The translations under genes and the position numbers were made by a program. 64,000 nucleotides of DNA from Mycobacterium sp. KBS0706. GTDB lineage: Bacteria > Pseudomonadota > Alphaproteobacteria > DSM-16000 > Inquilinaceae. A model generated the notes under the pieces. The model made no database searches. It saw nothing but the letters and a program-made list of their open reading frames with translations, and was not told the origin of the DNA. The DNA is taken from positions 1-64,000 of the forward strand of contig NZ_VCCH02000006.1 in the NCBI RefSeq assembly GCF_005938675.2. Direction: 5' to 3'. Below, one piece after another: positions 16,521 to 25,067 of this stretch (positions within the stretch are counted from its first letter, which is position 1; each line of letters begins with the position of its first letter).

Positions 16521-17927
16521 TCAGCCGCCCTTCGTGGGCTTGAGGAGCACCACCTCGATCCGCCGGTTCTGGGCCCGGCCGTCGGAGGTGTCGTTCGGGA
16601 CCAGCGGGACCGTGTCGGCCTTCGCCTCGACCGAGAAGCGGGGGTCGTCCTGGACACGGTCCGCCAGGATCCGGCGGACCGATTCGGCCCGCGCCAGGGA
16701 AAGCTGCCAGTTCGACGGGAAACGCAGGTTCCGGATCGGCTGGTTGTCGGTGTGGCCCTCGACCACGACCTGGCCCGGCTCCGTCTTCAGCGCGTCGCCG
16801 ATGCGGATCAGGATCGGCTTGCGGTCGTCGGTCACCGTGTCGCTGGCCGAGGCGAAGAGCCCGTTGCCGTTGATCCGCACGCGGGCGCTCTGCTGATCCT
16901 CGATGACCGTGACCAGGCCCTCGCGGATCTCCGGCTCGAGAAAGCGCTTGAGGCGGCTGCCCGAGGTCTCCTCGACGACCTTGGGCGCCGGCGGCGGCTC
17001 GACCGGCGCCGGCCGCTCGATCACCACCGGACCGACCGGCGGCACCTGGGCGGCCGCCGCCATCACCGGCTGCAGCGTCCCGTCCAGAAGCCATTGATAG
17101 GTGAAGAAGGCCCCCAGCAGGATCGCGCCGGCCGCGGCGCCGATGACCCAGAGCGGCACCAGGCGGGACAGCCGCCGCGTCGGGGCGATGCCGGCCCAAT
17201 GCGGCGACAATGCGCGCTCGCGATGGTCCCGCCGCCGCCGGATGGCGGTGTAGAGCGAGTCCCGGGTCTCCGACAGCCGGGCGGGGCCGCGGGCATCGAT
17301 CCGGTAGCGCCCCTCGAAGCCCAGCGCCAGGCAGACATAGAACAGCTCGAGGATGTCGAGCGTCCGCTCCGGGTCCCGCATCAGGTGGTCGAGGATGTCG
17401 AAGAAGCGCTCGCCGCCCCACGTCTCGTTGTAGAAGGCCGAGACCATCGACTGCTTCGTCCACACGCTCTGGCTGCCCCAGGGCGTGTTCAGGACGAGGT
17501 CGTCGATGGTGGCGCAGAGCCCGTAGCGGGCGGCCCGGATCGCGTCGGCCGTGGCGCCCGTCGCCAGCGCGTTGCGCTCGAAGGCGCGGATCTCGGCGAT
17601 GACGCGCTCGCGCAGCAGCGGCACGTCGCGATGCACGGCTCGGTTCTTCAGCCGCACCGCGAGCGCGAACAGGGGCGTCGCCGCCTGAATGACCTTGTTG
17701 ACCCCGGTCGGCGCGATCGGCGCCGCGCCGTCGAAGTCCGGCATCGCCACCCCGGCCGCGAGGCGGGGACGGGGCTGAGGGGTCGCGCGCGGCACCAGCG
17801 TTTTCTCCCCGTCCCCACCCGGGATGCCGCCGGTGACCACCGCCGCGGGGCGCGCGCCGCCGGGGCGCGGCCGGATCACGGTGCGGTCGGCATCCTGCGG
17901 GTCGGCGAACGGATCGTCATCGACCAT
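16521..17927 (-). CDS. tssL: TssL (DotU) fused to an OmpA peptidoglycan-binding domain
   Basis: 468 aa. A Pro-rich leader (1-75), the cytoplasmic DotU helical domain (about 75-250), one membrane helix (257-279), a Pro-rich spacer, and a periplasmic OmpA/MotB domain (about 330-465) with VVVEGHTDNQPI and NWQLSLARAESV. This is the 'specialised' TssL that itself anchors the membrane complex to peptidoglycan, so no separate TagL-type protein is needed. Spaced 3 bp from tssK and 4 bp from tssM. Confidence 0.94.
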   Translation of the reverse strand: MVDDDPFADPQDADRTVIRPRPGGARPAAVVTGGIPGGDGEKTLVPRATPQPRPRLAAGVAMPDFDGAAPIAPTGVNKVIQAATPLFALAVRLKNRAVHRDVPLLRERVIAEIRAFERNALATGATADAIRAARYGLCATIDDLVLNTPWGSQSVWTKQSMVSAFYNETWGGERFFDILDHLMRDPERTLDILELFYVCLALGFEGRYRIDARGPARLSETRDSLYTAIRRRRDHRERALSPHWAGIAPTRRLSRLVPLWVIGAAAGAILLGAFFTYQWLLDGTLQPVMAAAAQVPPVGPVVIERPAPVEPPPAPKVVEETSGSRLKRFLEPEIREGLVTVIEDQQSARVRINGNGLFASASDTVTDDRKPILIRIGDALKTEPGQVVVEGHTDNQPIRNLRFPSNWQLSLARAESVRRILADRVQDDPRFSVEAKADTVPLVPNDTSDGRAQNRRIEVVLLKPTKGG

Positions 17928-17930
17928 CGG

Positions 17931-19271
17931 CTATCCCCGTTGCGCCTTGATGGCCCAGCATTCGAGCTGCAGGTTCGGGAACTCGCCCGAGACATGGACC
18001 GCCATGCCGCCGGACGATTTGAGATCGGTCCAGTGGCGGCTGTTCCGGTCCATCTCGAAATAGATCACGCCCGGATGGTAAGGCAGCTGGCGCGGCGCCA
18101 CCGGCAGCGGCCGGATGGTGATGCCCGGCAGCGCCGCGTTGACCAGGTTCCGGATCTGCTCCACCGGCCCGATCTTGATCTGCGACGGGAAGTGCCGGCG
18201 CACCGCCTCGGCCGACACGTCGGCACGGACCGCGAGGATGAAGGCGGCCTGGTCGAGCAGCGTCCGGTCATGGATCGAGGCGACGCGGATGCCGTAGCGA
18301 CGCTCCTCGAGCGGAATCGGAACGGCGCTCTGCTCGAGCACCGCCGACAGCGCTTGGCGCAGCTCGATCATCACCGCCTGGAAGCAGTGCTGCAGATCGT
18401 CGTGGCGATAGGGCGGGAAGGCGACCGGCCGCTTGTCCCGGCCGGTGAAGGTCGAGATCTCCCCCGCCAGCTCGAGCATGGCGGCATAGAGCCGCTCGGG
18501 ATGGATGCCGGAAGCCGCGGCGACATGGGCGAAGAGGGGTTCGGCGCGGTTAACCAGCTGTAGCAGCAGGAAATCCGCCACCTCGGCCACGCCGCGCGCA
18601 TCGGTGGCGTTGACCCGACCGGCCAGGGCCTCGCCGCGATGATGCAGCAGCCCGACCAGCTCCGAGACGTAGCCGGACAGGCCGGCCGAGGCGTCATGGG
18701 CCAGGCAGGGCGGGATGTACCGGTCGTCGAGCACGATGCTGCGGTCGGCCCGGACCTCGACGACGCGCGCGAGGCCGAGGCAGACATAGCCCGACCGGTC
18801 GTCGGTCTCGAGCAGGTATCGCAGCCGCAGCCGGGCCACCTGCAAGGACGCCACGGCCGGGGAGAAGGCGTTCGCGTCGGTCGCCTCGAACTCCGTGGTG
18901 GCGTAGCGCGCCGTCGCGTTGGCCTCGTCGTGGTCGATGTCCGGATTCCCCGGCTGCCGGACCGCCACCGCCAAGTAGACGATGGTGTTCTTGGTGTTCT
19001 CCGGCACCGTCAGGGGAGCGGGATGATCGGTATCCTCCGGCACGGAGAACGGCGTGCCGTCGTCCAGCACGCCCGACACCGCCGAGACAGCGAACTTGCC
19101 GGTGCCGAGCAGGTCGCGGTTGAGCCGCAGCTCGCGGACGCCCCAGCCGTAAGGCAGCAGGCCGGCGACGCGGGCGCGGACCAGCTTCTCGACGTAGCGG
19201 TCGAACTGCTGGAAATGGTGGGTGCGGAGGAACATGCCCTCCGCCCAGACGACCTTGTTGTCCCAGCCCAT
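17931..19271 (-). CDS. tssK: T6SS baseplate-to-membrane connector TssK
   Basis: 446 aa, a normal length. The N-terminus VVWAEGMFLRTHHFQQFDRY is the signature of TssK, and the C-terminal head includes YFEMDRNSRHW. TssK trimers connect the TssEFG baseplate wedges to the cytoplasmic parts of TssL and TssM. ATG 19271 is 3 bp after the tssJ stop; the downstream gene is tssL. Nothing unusual. Confidence 0.95.
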   Translation of the reverse strand: MGWDNKVVWAEGMFLRTHHFQQFDRYVEKLVRARVAGLLPYGWGVRELRLNRDLLGTGKFAVSAVSGVLDDGTPFSVPEDTDHPAPLTVPENTKNTIVYLAVAVRQPGNPDIDHDEANATARYATTEFEATDANAFSPAVASLQVARLRLRYLLETDDRSGYVCLGLARVVEVRADRSIVLDDRYIPPCLAHDASAGLSGYVSELVGLLHHRGEALAGRVNATDARGVAEVADFLLLQLVNRAEPLFAHVAAASGIHPERLYAAMLELAGEISTFTGRDKRPVAFPPYRHDDLQHCFQAVMIELRQALSAVLEQSAVPIPLEERRYGIRVASIHDRTLLDQAAFILAVRADVSAEAVRRHFPSQIKIGPVEQIRNLVNAALPGITIRPLPVAPRQLPYHPGVIYFEMDRNSRHWTDLKSSGGMAVHVSGEFPNLQLECWAIKAQRG

Positions 19272-19274
19272 CGC

Positions 19275-19769
19275 CTAGTCCTCGACCTTGATCGAGATGT
19301 CGGCGGCGCCGACATGGATCGCCACCTCGTTGACATCGCCGGGATCGATGCTTTCGACGGCGCGCCACTTGGCCCGGTCGATGTCGCGGAAGCCCGCGAC
19401 CACCCCGATCTGGTGGGCGGCGGGGTCGAACTGCACCGACAGCGTCCGGGTCTTGCCCGGCGTCAGCAGCATCTGCTCGCTGCTGATCAGCGTATCCCCG
19501 AGCACGGCCTGGGGGGTCTCGGCCAGCTTGAAATAGTCGGCCTGCTCCAGCGCCGCCCCGGATTTGAGCTGGTAGATCCGGACCAGGATCGGCGACGGGC
19601 GGTTCGAGGCGTCGGGATTGACGCCGGGCGCGGCATCGACGGTGATCGTCGTATCCCCCGGCTTGAAGCCGAGCGTCCGATCGACCATGTCGCTGACCGC
19701 CCCGAAGGTTCCGCACCCCGCCAGCAGCCCGGCCGCGACCATCACCGCGATCAATCCCCGCAAGCGCAT
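19275..19769 (-). CDS. tssJ: T6SS outer-membrane lipoprotein TssJ
   Basis: 164 aa. The lipobox LLAGC ends the signal peptide (Cys19), giving a lipoprotein that sits in the outer membrane and binds the TssM C-terminus. The mature beta-sandwich is of usual size, with LVRIYQLKSGAALEQADYF typical of SciN/TssJ. The start ATG 19769 has GGATAGGAG just upstream. It is the first gene after a 170-bp gap, so a second promoter of the operon may lie at 19770-19939. Confidence 0.92.
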   Translation of the reverse strand: MRLRGLIAVMVAAGLLAGCGTFGAVSDMVDRTLGFKPGDTTITVDAAPGVNPDASNRPSPILVRIYQLKSGAALEQADYFKLAETPQAVLGDTLISSEQMLLTPGKTRTLSVQFDPAAHQIGVVAGFRDIDRAKWRAVESIDPGDVNEVAIHVGAADISIKVED

Positions 19770-19939
19770 CTCCTATCCCACCCGGCTGGTAGCATTGCCG
19801 TCCTGTCTAGCAGGCGTTTTGTCCTGAGGCCAGACCGCGAGGAAAAAACCCGTCCTTCTGTCCATAGCCGGCATGCGTTACATCCTCATTACAGATGTGC
19901 AGTCTGCACGGTTATTGTGACTGTACTATCTTCTTGCGA
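19770..19939 (-). promoter_or_regulatory. Inter-operon gap before tssJ with a 13-bp inverted repeat
   Basis: The largest non-coding gap within the T6SS operon, between the end of fha and the start of tssJ, noticeably less GC-rich than the genes. It contains the symmetrical GTGCAG-T-CTGCAC at 19897-19909, which could be a regulator site or part of a hairpin. The tssJ ribosome site is at its low-coordinate end. I could not recognise a confident -35/-10 pair or a sigma-54 site. Confidence 0.35.
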
Positions 19940-21292
19940 TTACTTCTGAACGGGATCGCTCAGGCGTTCGTATCCTTCGGCGAAGGATTTGCCGAACAGA
20001 TCCCGCACGCTTTCGGAGGCCCGGTCGGACATCTGCCGGTGCAGGGTGACATAGGCCTCCCAGAGCCGGGCCTTGCGGGCCGCGGGCAGGACCGCGCCCA
20101 GCCCGCCGGAGGCACCGCCCGCGGATTCCGCCACCGCGTCCGGCGACAGCCGGTCGAGGAGATGCCGCAGCGCCGCCTCCATGCCGCCGATGGTGCCGAT
20201 CTGATGGCGGCGCAGATCGCGGAATCCCTCCTCCATCGCATCCGCCCCCTTGGCGAAGGCGGGAAGCGGCGGCGACAAGATGGCGGTGATGGCCTCCTCC
20301 ACCGACGTCGCGAACTTCAGCGGGTTGTTGTTGCGCGGCTGGATCGCCGTCCGCTCGATCCGGAATTCCGTCTTCAGGGATGACCGCGCATCCAGCGCTT
20401 CCAGCAGCCCCTGAACGCTGGTGCGCAGGATCTGGCCGATCATGCGCGCCAGCTCATCACTGCGCTCCGCCGGAAACTGCGCGGGATCCAGGCCGGCCGC
20501 CTCGAGAACGAGGCGCAGGGAATCGGGGCCGGCGGGGCCGGGCGGCGGCGCCTCGGCGGCAAGGGGCGCGGCCTCGGGCATGGCGGGCGCCGGATCCGGC
20601 GGCGGCGGCGGCGTCGGCGCGGGCTGCGGCGTGTCGTGCCAGTCCCGCGGGATCGAACGCACCGGCGCCGGCCTCGCCGCCGGCGCCGGGCTCTGCTCGG
20701 CCCAGTCCTCCGGAATCTCCCGGAACTGCGGCGCGGGGGGCCGGATGGCCACATGCGCCGCCGGGATGTGATCGGGCTCCGCCGCACGGGTCCAGCCATC
20801 GTCGGGAGCGGGTGCGAAGGGGGAGGGGCGGGACGCCGCCGGTACGGGCGGCCATCCCGCCTCATCCGGCTGATGCGGGGGCAGCTTCGCGCCGCCGGCC
20901 GTGTCGACGCCGAAGGGCAGGGCCATGGGATCGTCGATATCGATCGAATGGCTGGCGGCCGGGGCGTCCGCGCCGGACAGGCGGACCAGGAAGTGGTAGT
21001 CGCCGACCGCGATCCGGTCGCCGTCGGACAGCACGGCGCTGCCGGACCGGCCGACGGGGGTCGTGCCGCCGTTGATGAAGGTGCCGTTGGTCGACAGGTC
21101 GAACAGCACGTAGCGGCCGTCGACATAGTCGATCAGGCAATGGTTCTTCGAGACGAACCGCGAATCGTCCTCCAGCACCCAATCGTTGTCCTGGCCGCGC
21201 CCCAGGGTCAGGCCGCAACGATCGAGAGTCCTGATGGCGTCGCTCCCGGATGGGCCGGAGCCGCCGGTGGTGAGGTCGAGGATCAGCTTCAT
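19940..21292 (-). CDS. tagH: T6SS FHA-domain protein Fha/TagH
   Basis: 450 aa. Residues about 20-100 are a forkhead-associated domain (TLGRGQDNDWVL, SKNHCLIDY, DLSTNGTFING), which binds phosphothreonine. A long Pro/Ala-rich linker (about 130-260) leads to the TagH C-terminal helical domain (about 290-445, with NNPLKFATSVEEAI). In H1-type systems the kinase PpkA phosphorylates Fha and this triggers assembly; PppA and TagF oppose it. All are in the same operon here. ATG 21292 is 48 bp from the clpV stop. Confidence 0.92.
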   Translation of the reverse strand: MKLILDLTTGGSGPSGSDAIRTLDRCGLTLGRGQDNDWVLEDDSRFVSKNHCLIDYVDGRYVLFDLSTNGTFINGGTTPVGRSGSAVLSDGDRIAVGDYHFLVRLSGADAPAASHSIDIDDPMALPFGVDTAGGAKLPPHQPDEAGWPPVPAASRPSPFAPAPDDGWTRAAEPDHIPAAHVAIRPPAPQFREIPEDWAEQSPAPAARPAPVRSIPRDWHDTPQPAPTPPPPPDPAPAMPEAAPLAAEAPPPGPAGPDSLRLVLEAAGLDPAQFPAERSDELARMIGQILRTSVQGLLEALDARSSLKTEFRIERTAIQPRNNNPLKFATSVEEAITAILSPPLPAFAKGADAMEEGFRDLRRHQIGTIGGMEAALRHLLDRLSPDAVAESAGGASGGLGAVLPAARKARLWEAYVTLHRQMSDRASESVRDLFGKSFAEGYERLSDPVQK

Positions 21293-21340
21293 GGCCGAGA
21301 AACTCGGGAGAAGGTGCGAGGGAGCACAGTCCTGACCGCG

Positions 21341-23995
21341 CTATGACACACGATATTGGATCGTGCCGTGGGAGTCGACGGATACGCTCGCGTCCCGGAC
21401 AGGATGCGAATCCGCCATATGTGCGAGGAACTCGGCGGCCAGTTCGGGCAGAAGCGTGTTCGCCAGGATCTGCTCGATGGCCCGCGCGCCGCTTTCGTTC
21501 TCCGTCGCGCGGGCCCGAAGCTCGTCGACCAGGCTGTCGTCGTAGCTGAAGCGGGCGCCGTAGGACTCTTCGATGCGCCGCCGGATCCGCTCGAGCTGCA
21601 GCCGGGCGATGCTGCGCATGGTGTCGTCGTCCAGCGGCAGGAAGGGGATCACCGACAGCCGGCCGAGGAAGGCCGGCTTGAAGGTTTTCAGAAGCTCCGG
21701 GCGAAGCGCCGCGGCGAGGTCGGCGGGGGCGGGCGCCGTGTCGGGATCGGCGCAGAGCTTGGCGATGAGATCGGTGCCGACATTCGAGGTCAGGATGATC
21801 ACAGTGTTCTTGAAGTCGATGTCCCGACCCTCGCCGTCTCGCAGCATGCCCTTGTCGAACACCTGGTAGAACACGTCCTGGACGCCGGGATGGGCCTTTT
21901 CCAGCTCGTCCAGAAGCACGACGGAATAGGGGCGCCGCCGAACCGCTTCGGTCAGCACCCCGCCCTCGCCATAGCCGACATAGCCGGGCGGCGAGCCGAG
22001 CAGGAGCGAGACCTTATGCTCCTCCTTGAACTCCGACATGTTGATGACCGTCAGGTTCTGCTCGCCGCCATACAGCAGGTCGGCCAGGGCCAGCGCGGTC
22101 TCGGTCTTGCCGACGCCCGACGGGCCGAGGAAGAGGAACACGCCGATCGGCTTGCGCGGGTCGGTCAGCTTGGCGCGGGCGGTGCGGATCGCCCGGGCCG
22201 TCACCTCCAGGGCATGGTTCTGGCCGACCACCCGCTCGCGCAGGCGATCCTCCAGGGCCAGGATCGACCGGATCTCGTCGGACACCATGCGGCCGACGGG
22301 GATGCCCGTCCAATTCGCGACGACCTCGGCGACCGCCTGCGCGTCGACCTCGACCGGGATCAGGGGCGCTTCGCCCTGCATCTCCGCCAGGGCGCGGCGG
22401 GTCTCGGCGTATTCGGCACGCAGCGCCGCGACGTCCTCGGACGGGCTCTCCGCCTCATCCGCGGCGGGACCGAGGCCCTCGGCGGCCTCGATCCGGTCGC
22501 GCAGCCCGCGGATCCGGTCGACCAGGCCACGCTCCTGCTCCCACCGGGCCCGGAGCGCCTCGTGCTCGGCCCCGGCCTGGTCGCGCAGCGCCTGCAGATC
22601 GGCGATGCGCCCGGTTTCCCCGCCCGTCGCCTCCTCCCGCCGCAGGATGGCGATCTCGGCCTCCAGCCGCTCGATCCGGCGCCGGCGCTCCTCGATCGCC
22701 TCGGGTGTGGCCGCATGGGCCATGGCCACGCGGGCGCAGGCGGTGTCGAGCAGGCTCATCGACTTGTCGGGCAGCTGCCGGCCGGCGACGTAGCGGTGGG
22801 ACAGCCGGACGCAGTCCTCGACCGCCTCGTCCAGGATCCGGACCCCGTGATGCGCCTCCAGCATCGGGACGACGCCGCGCATCATGTCGATCGCAGCCGC
22901 CTCGCCCGGCTCGTCGACCTTCACCACCTGGAACCGGCGGGTCAGGGCCGCGTCCTTCTCGAAATACTTCTTGTATTCGGACCAGGTGGTGGCGGCGACG
23001 GTCCTGAGCTCGCCGCGCGCCAGCGCCGGCTTCAGCAGGTTGGCGGCATCGCCTTGCCCGGCCTGGCCGCCGGCGCCGATCAGGGTGTGCGCCTCGTCGA
23101 TGAACAGGATGATCGGCCGCGGGCTGGCCTGCACCTCCTCGATCACCGATTTCAGGCGGTTCTCGAACTCGCCCTTCACCCCGGCACCGGCCTGCAGCAG
23201 GCCGAGATCGAGCGTGCGCAGCGAGACGTTGCGCAGATCCTCCGGGACGTCGCCGGCGGCGATCCGCAGGGCGAAGCCTTCGACCACGGCGGTCTTGCCC
23301 ACCCCGGCCTCGCCGGTGAGGATCGGATTGTTCTGCCGCCGCCGCGTCAGGATGTCGATGACCTGCCGGATCTCGCCGTCGCGGCCGAGCACCGGGTCGA
23401 GCCGGCCGGCGCGGGCGCGCTCGGTCAGGTCGATGGTGTAGCGGTCGAGCGCCTCGGTCCGCCCCGCGGCGACCGGCCCGGGGCCGGCGCTGTCGGTGCG
23501 CACCGTCGTCTCGGCGGTCTCGGCCGAGGCGGCGGTGATCGCGGTCAGCCTGCGGCGCAGCTCGTCGGGCGGGATGCGGGCGAGCGAGGGCGACGCCGCG
23601 CGGGCGTGCTGGCCGAGCGTCTCGTCGGACAGCAGCGCCACCAGGAGATGCCCGGAGCGGATCTGCCCGTCGCCATATTCGAGCGTGGCCAGCAGCCAGG
23701 CCTCGCGCCCGAGCGTGACCAGGGAGGGCGACAGGGCCGGCGGATGGGCATTCCCGGTCTTGAGCCGGTCGAGGGCGCGGGCCAGCTCGGCCGCGACCCG
23801 CCCGACCGCGATCTCGTAGTGGCGCAGGCAGGCGGCGACGTCGGACCGCTCGTCCTCGAGCAGCTTCACCAGCCAGTGCTCGATCTCGACGTTGAACTGC
23901 GATCGCGACAGGGTCAGGCCGGCGGCGCCTTCGAGGGCGCGGCGGCACGGCGCGTTCAGCTTGCCGACGAGGGATTTCAGATCGATGGCGGCCAT
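21341..23995 (-). CDS. tssH: Sheath-disassembly ATPase ClpV (TssH)
   Basis: 884 aa from ATG 23995 (MAAIDLKSLVGKLN). It has a Clp N-domain (1-165), a first AAA+ module (Walker A GEAGVGKTA, Walker B LFIDEAHT), a coiled-coil middle domain (about 420-530), and a second AAA+ module (Walker A GPSGVGKTE, GSPPGYVGYGEGG pore loop, VVLLDELEKAHP). Both ATP sites are intact. ClpV extracts TssC from contracted sheaths so subunits can be reused. The VGKLN N-terminus separates it from the housekeeping ClpB. Confidence 0.95.
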   Translation of the reverse strand: MAAIDLKSLVGKLNAPCRRALEGAAGLTLSRSQFNVEIEHWLVKLLEDERSDVAACLRHYEIAVGRVAAELARALDRLKTGNAHPPALSPSLVTLGREAWLLATLEYGDGQIRSGHLLVALLSDETLGQHARAASPSLARIPPDELRRRLTAITAASAETAETTVRTDSAGPGPVAAGRTEALDRYTIDLTERARAGRLDPVLGRDGEIRQVIDILTRRRQNNPILTGEAGVGKTAVVEGFALRIAAGDVPEDLRNVSLRTLDLGLLQAGAGVKGEFENRLKSVIEEVQASPRPIILFIDEAHTLIGAGGQAGQGDAANLLKPALARGELRTVAATTWSEYKKYFEKDAALTRRFQVVKVDEPGEAAAIDMMRGVVPMLEAHHGVRILDEAVEDCVRLSHRYVAGRQLPDKSMSLLDTACARVAMAHAATPEAIEERRRRIERLEAEIAILRREEATGGETGRIADLQALRDQAGAEHEALRARWEQERGLVDRIRGLRDRIEAAEGLGPAADEAESPSEDVAALRAEYAETRRALAEMQGEAPLIPVEVDAQAVAEVVANWTGIPVGRMVSDEIRSILALEDRLRERVVGQNHALEVTARAIRTARAKLTDPRKPIGVFLFLGPSGVGKTETALALADLLYGGEQNLTVINMSEFKEEHKVSLLLGSPPGYVGYGEGGVLTEAVRRRPYSVVLLDELEKAHPGVQDVFYQVFDKGMLRDGEGRDIDFKNTVIILTSNVGTDLIAKLCADPDTAPAPADLAAALRPELLKTFKPAFLGRLSVIPFLPLDDDTMRSIARLQLERIRRRIEESYGARFSYDDSLVDELRARATENESGARAIEQILANTLLPELAAEFLAHMADSHPVRDASVSVDSHGTIQYRVS

Positions 23996-24032
23996 GCGGG
24001 GCTCGTGTTGCGGTCGGTCGGTGCGGCGGGCA

Positions 24033-25067
24033 TCAGATGTCGTCCAGTTCGAAAACGGCGTCGGACAGGTCGGCCGGCGGCGGCTGGGACACGGCCCAGC
24101 TGGTCCAGCCGAGCCGTGACGCCTCGGGCCCGAGCCGCGGTTCGGGAGCCTCCCGGCGGTCGAGCACGACGCGCAGGTTGAAGCTGAGGCCGGGCCCGAC
24201 ATAGAGGCGGGTCAGCTCGGCCAGGCGGCGGACCTCGTCCGATCCCGGCAGCAAGGTCTGGAAGCGCGCCCAGGAGACGGGGCCGACCCGGATCTGGACC
24301 TTGCCGCGCCGGTCCCACACCCTTTCGCCGACGACCGCATCGACCGCGAGCTGGCAGAAATTGCCGTCCGGCGAGGCCTCGGTCGGCAGCACGCTGCGTT
24401 CCTCCGGCGGCAGGGCCAGCCAGGTGCCCTCGAACTGGTTCACGGCCACGGGGAGGCCGAGATAGTCGCTCAGCAGGGCCTCCAGCGCCGCCGCCGACCG
24501 GGGCCAGCGGGCGAAATGTCCCGCATAGTGGATGATCGCCTCGTCGTCGACCGCCAGGCGCCGCTGCAGATGCGGCGTGCCCAGGCCGACGAGGGCGCGC
24601 AGGGCATCGGAGATCCCGTCCTCGGCGCCGCCCGCACGCTCATAGGCGATCGGCAGGCGGTATTTCGCCCAGGCGCGGTAGAAGAAGGAGGCGAGCCGAT
24701 GCTGGAACAGGTCGAGGAACGCCTTCAGCGCCGGCCGCTTCTGGCGAGCGGCGCGGTTGACCTCGGCCGTCAGGTGGCTGGGCAGGACGCCGGACGGGCC
24801 GGTCAACCCGAACAGCGTGACGGCCAGCCGGGGCGGCCCGCCTTCGTCCGGGGTGGGCGGGTCGAACCGGGCGACCGAGCCGGCCGGAAAGGCGAGGGAG
24901 GTGGTGCCCGTCAGCCGCACGGCCTCGTCGGCGGGCGGCAGATCCTCACCGATCGGGCGGCCGCGGCCGTCCCGCCCCGGGTTGCCTTTCCGGGCCGCGG
25001 TCTCGAGCAGGCGGATGGCCTGAAAGGCCTCGACGCTCCAGGGTTTCTTGGCCAGGCGGTCGATCAC
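24033..25067 (-). CDS. tssG: T6SS baseplate protein TssG
   Basis: 344 aa from GTG 25067, which overlaps the tssF stop (GTGA) and gives VIDRLAKKPWSVEAFQAIRLLE, the usual TssG opening. Further family features are LTGPSGVLPSHLTAEV, FLDLFQHRLASFFYRAW and SDYLGLPVAVNQFEGTW. TssG forms the baseplate wedge core with two TssF and TssE. Followed by clpV after 37 bp. Confidence 0.94.
   Translation of the reverse strand: MIDRLAKKPWSVEAFQAIRLLETAARKGNPGRDGRGRPIGEDLPPADEAVRLTGTTSLAFPAGSVARFDPPTPDEGGPPRLAVTLFGLTGPSGVLPSHLTAEVNRAARQKRPALKAFLDLFQHRLASFFYRAWAKYRLPIAYERAGGAEDGISDALRALVGLGTPHLQRRLAVDDEAIIHYAGHFARWPRSAAALEALLSDYLGLPVAVNQFEGTWLALPPEERSVLPTEASPDGNFCQLAVDAVVGERVWDRRGKVQIRVGPVSWARFQTLLPGSDEVRRLAELTRLYVGPGLSFNLRVVLDRREAPEPRLGPEASRLGWTSWAVSQPPPADLSDAVFELDDI

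Noticed and set aside
21341..23995. Housekeeping ClpB
   Set aside because: The N-terminus (LKSLVGKLN) and the location inside the T6SS operon identify it as ClpV.
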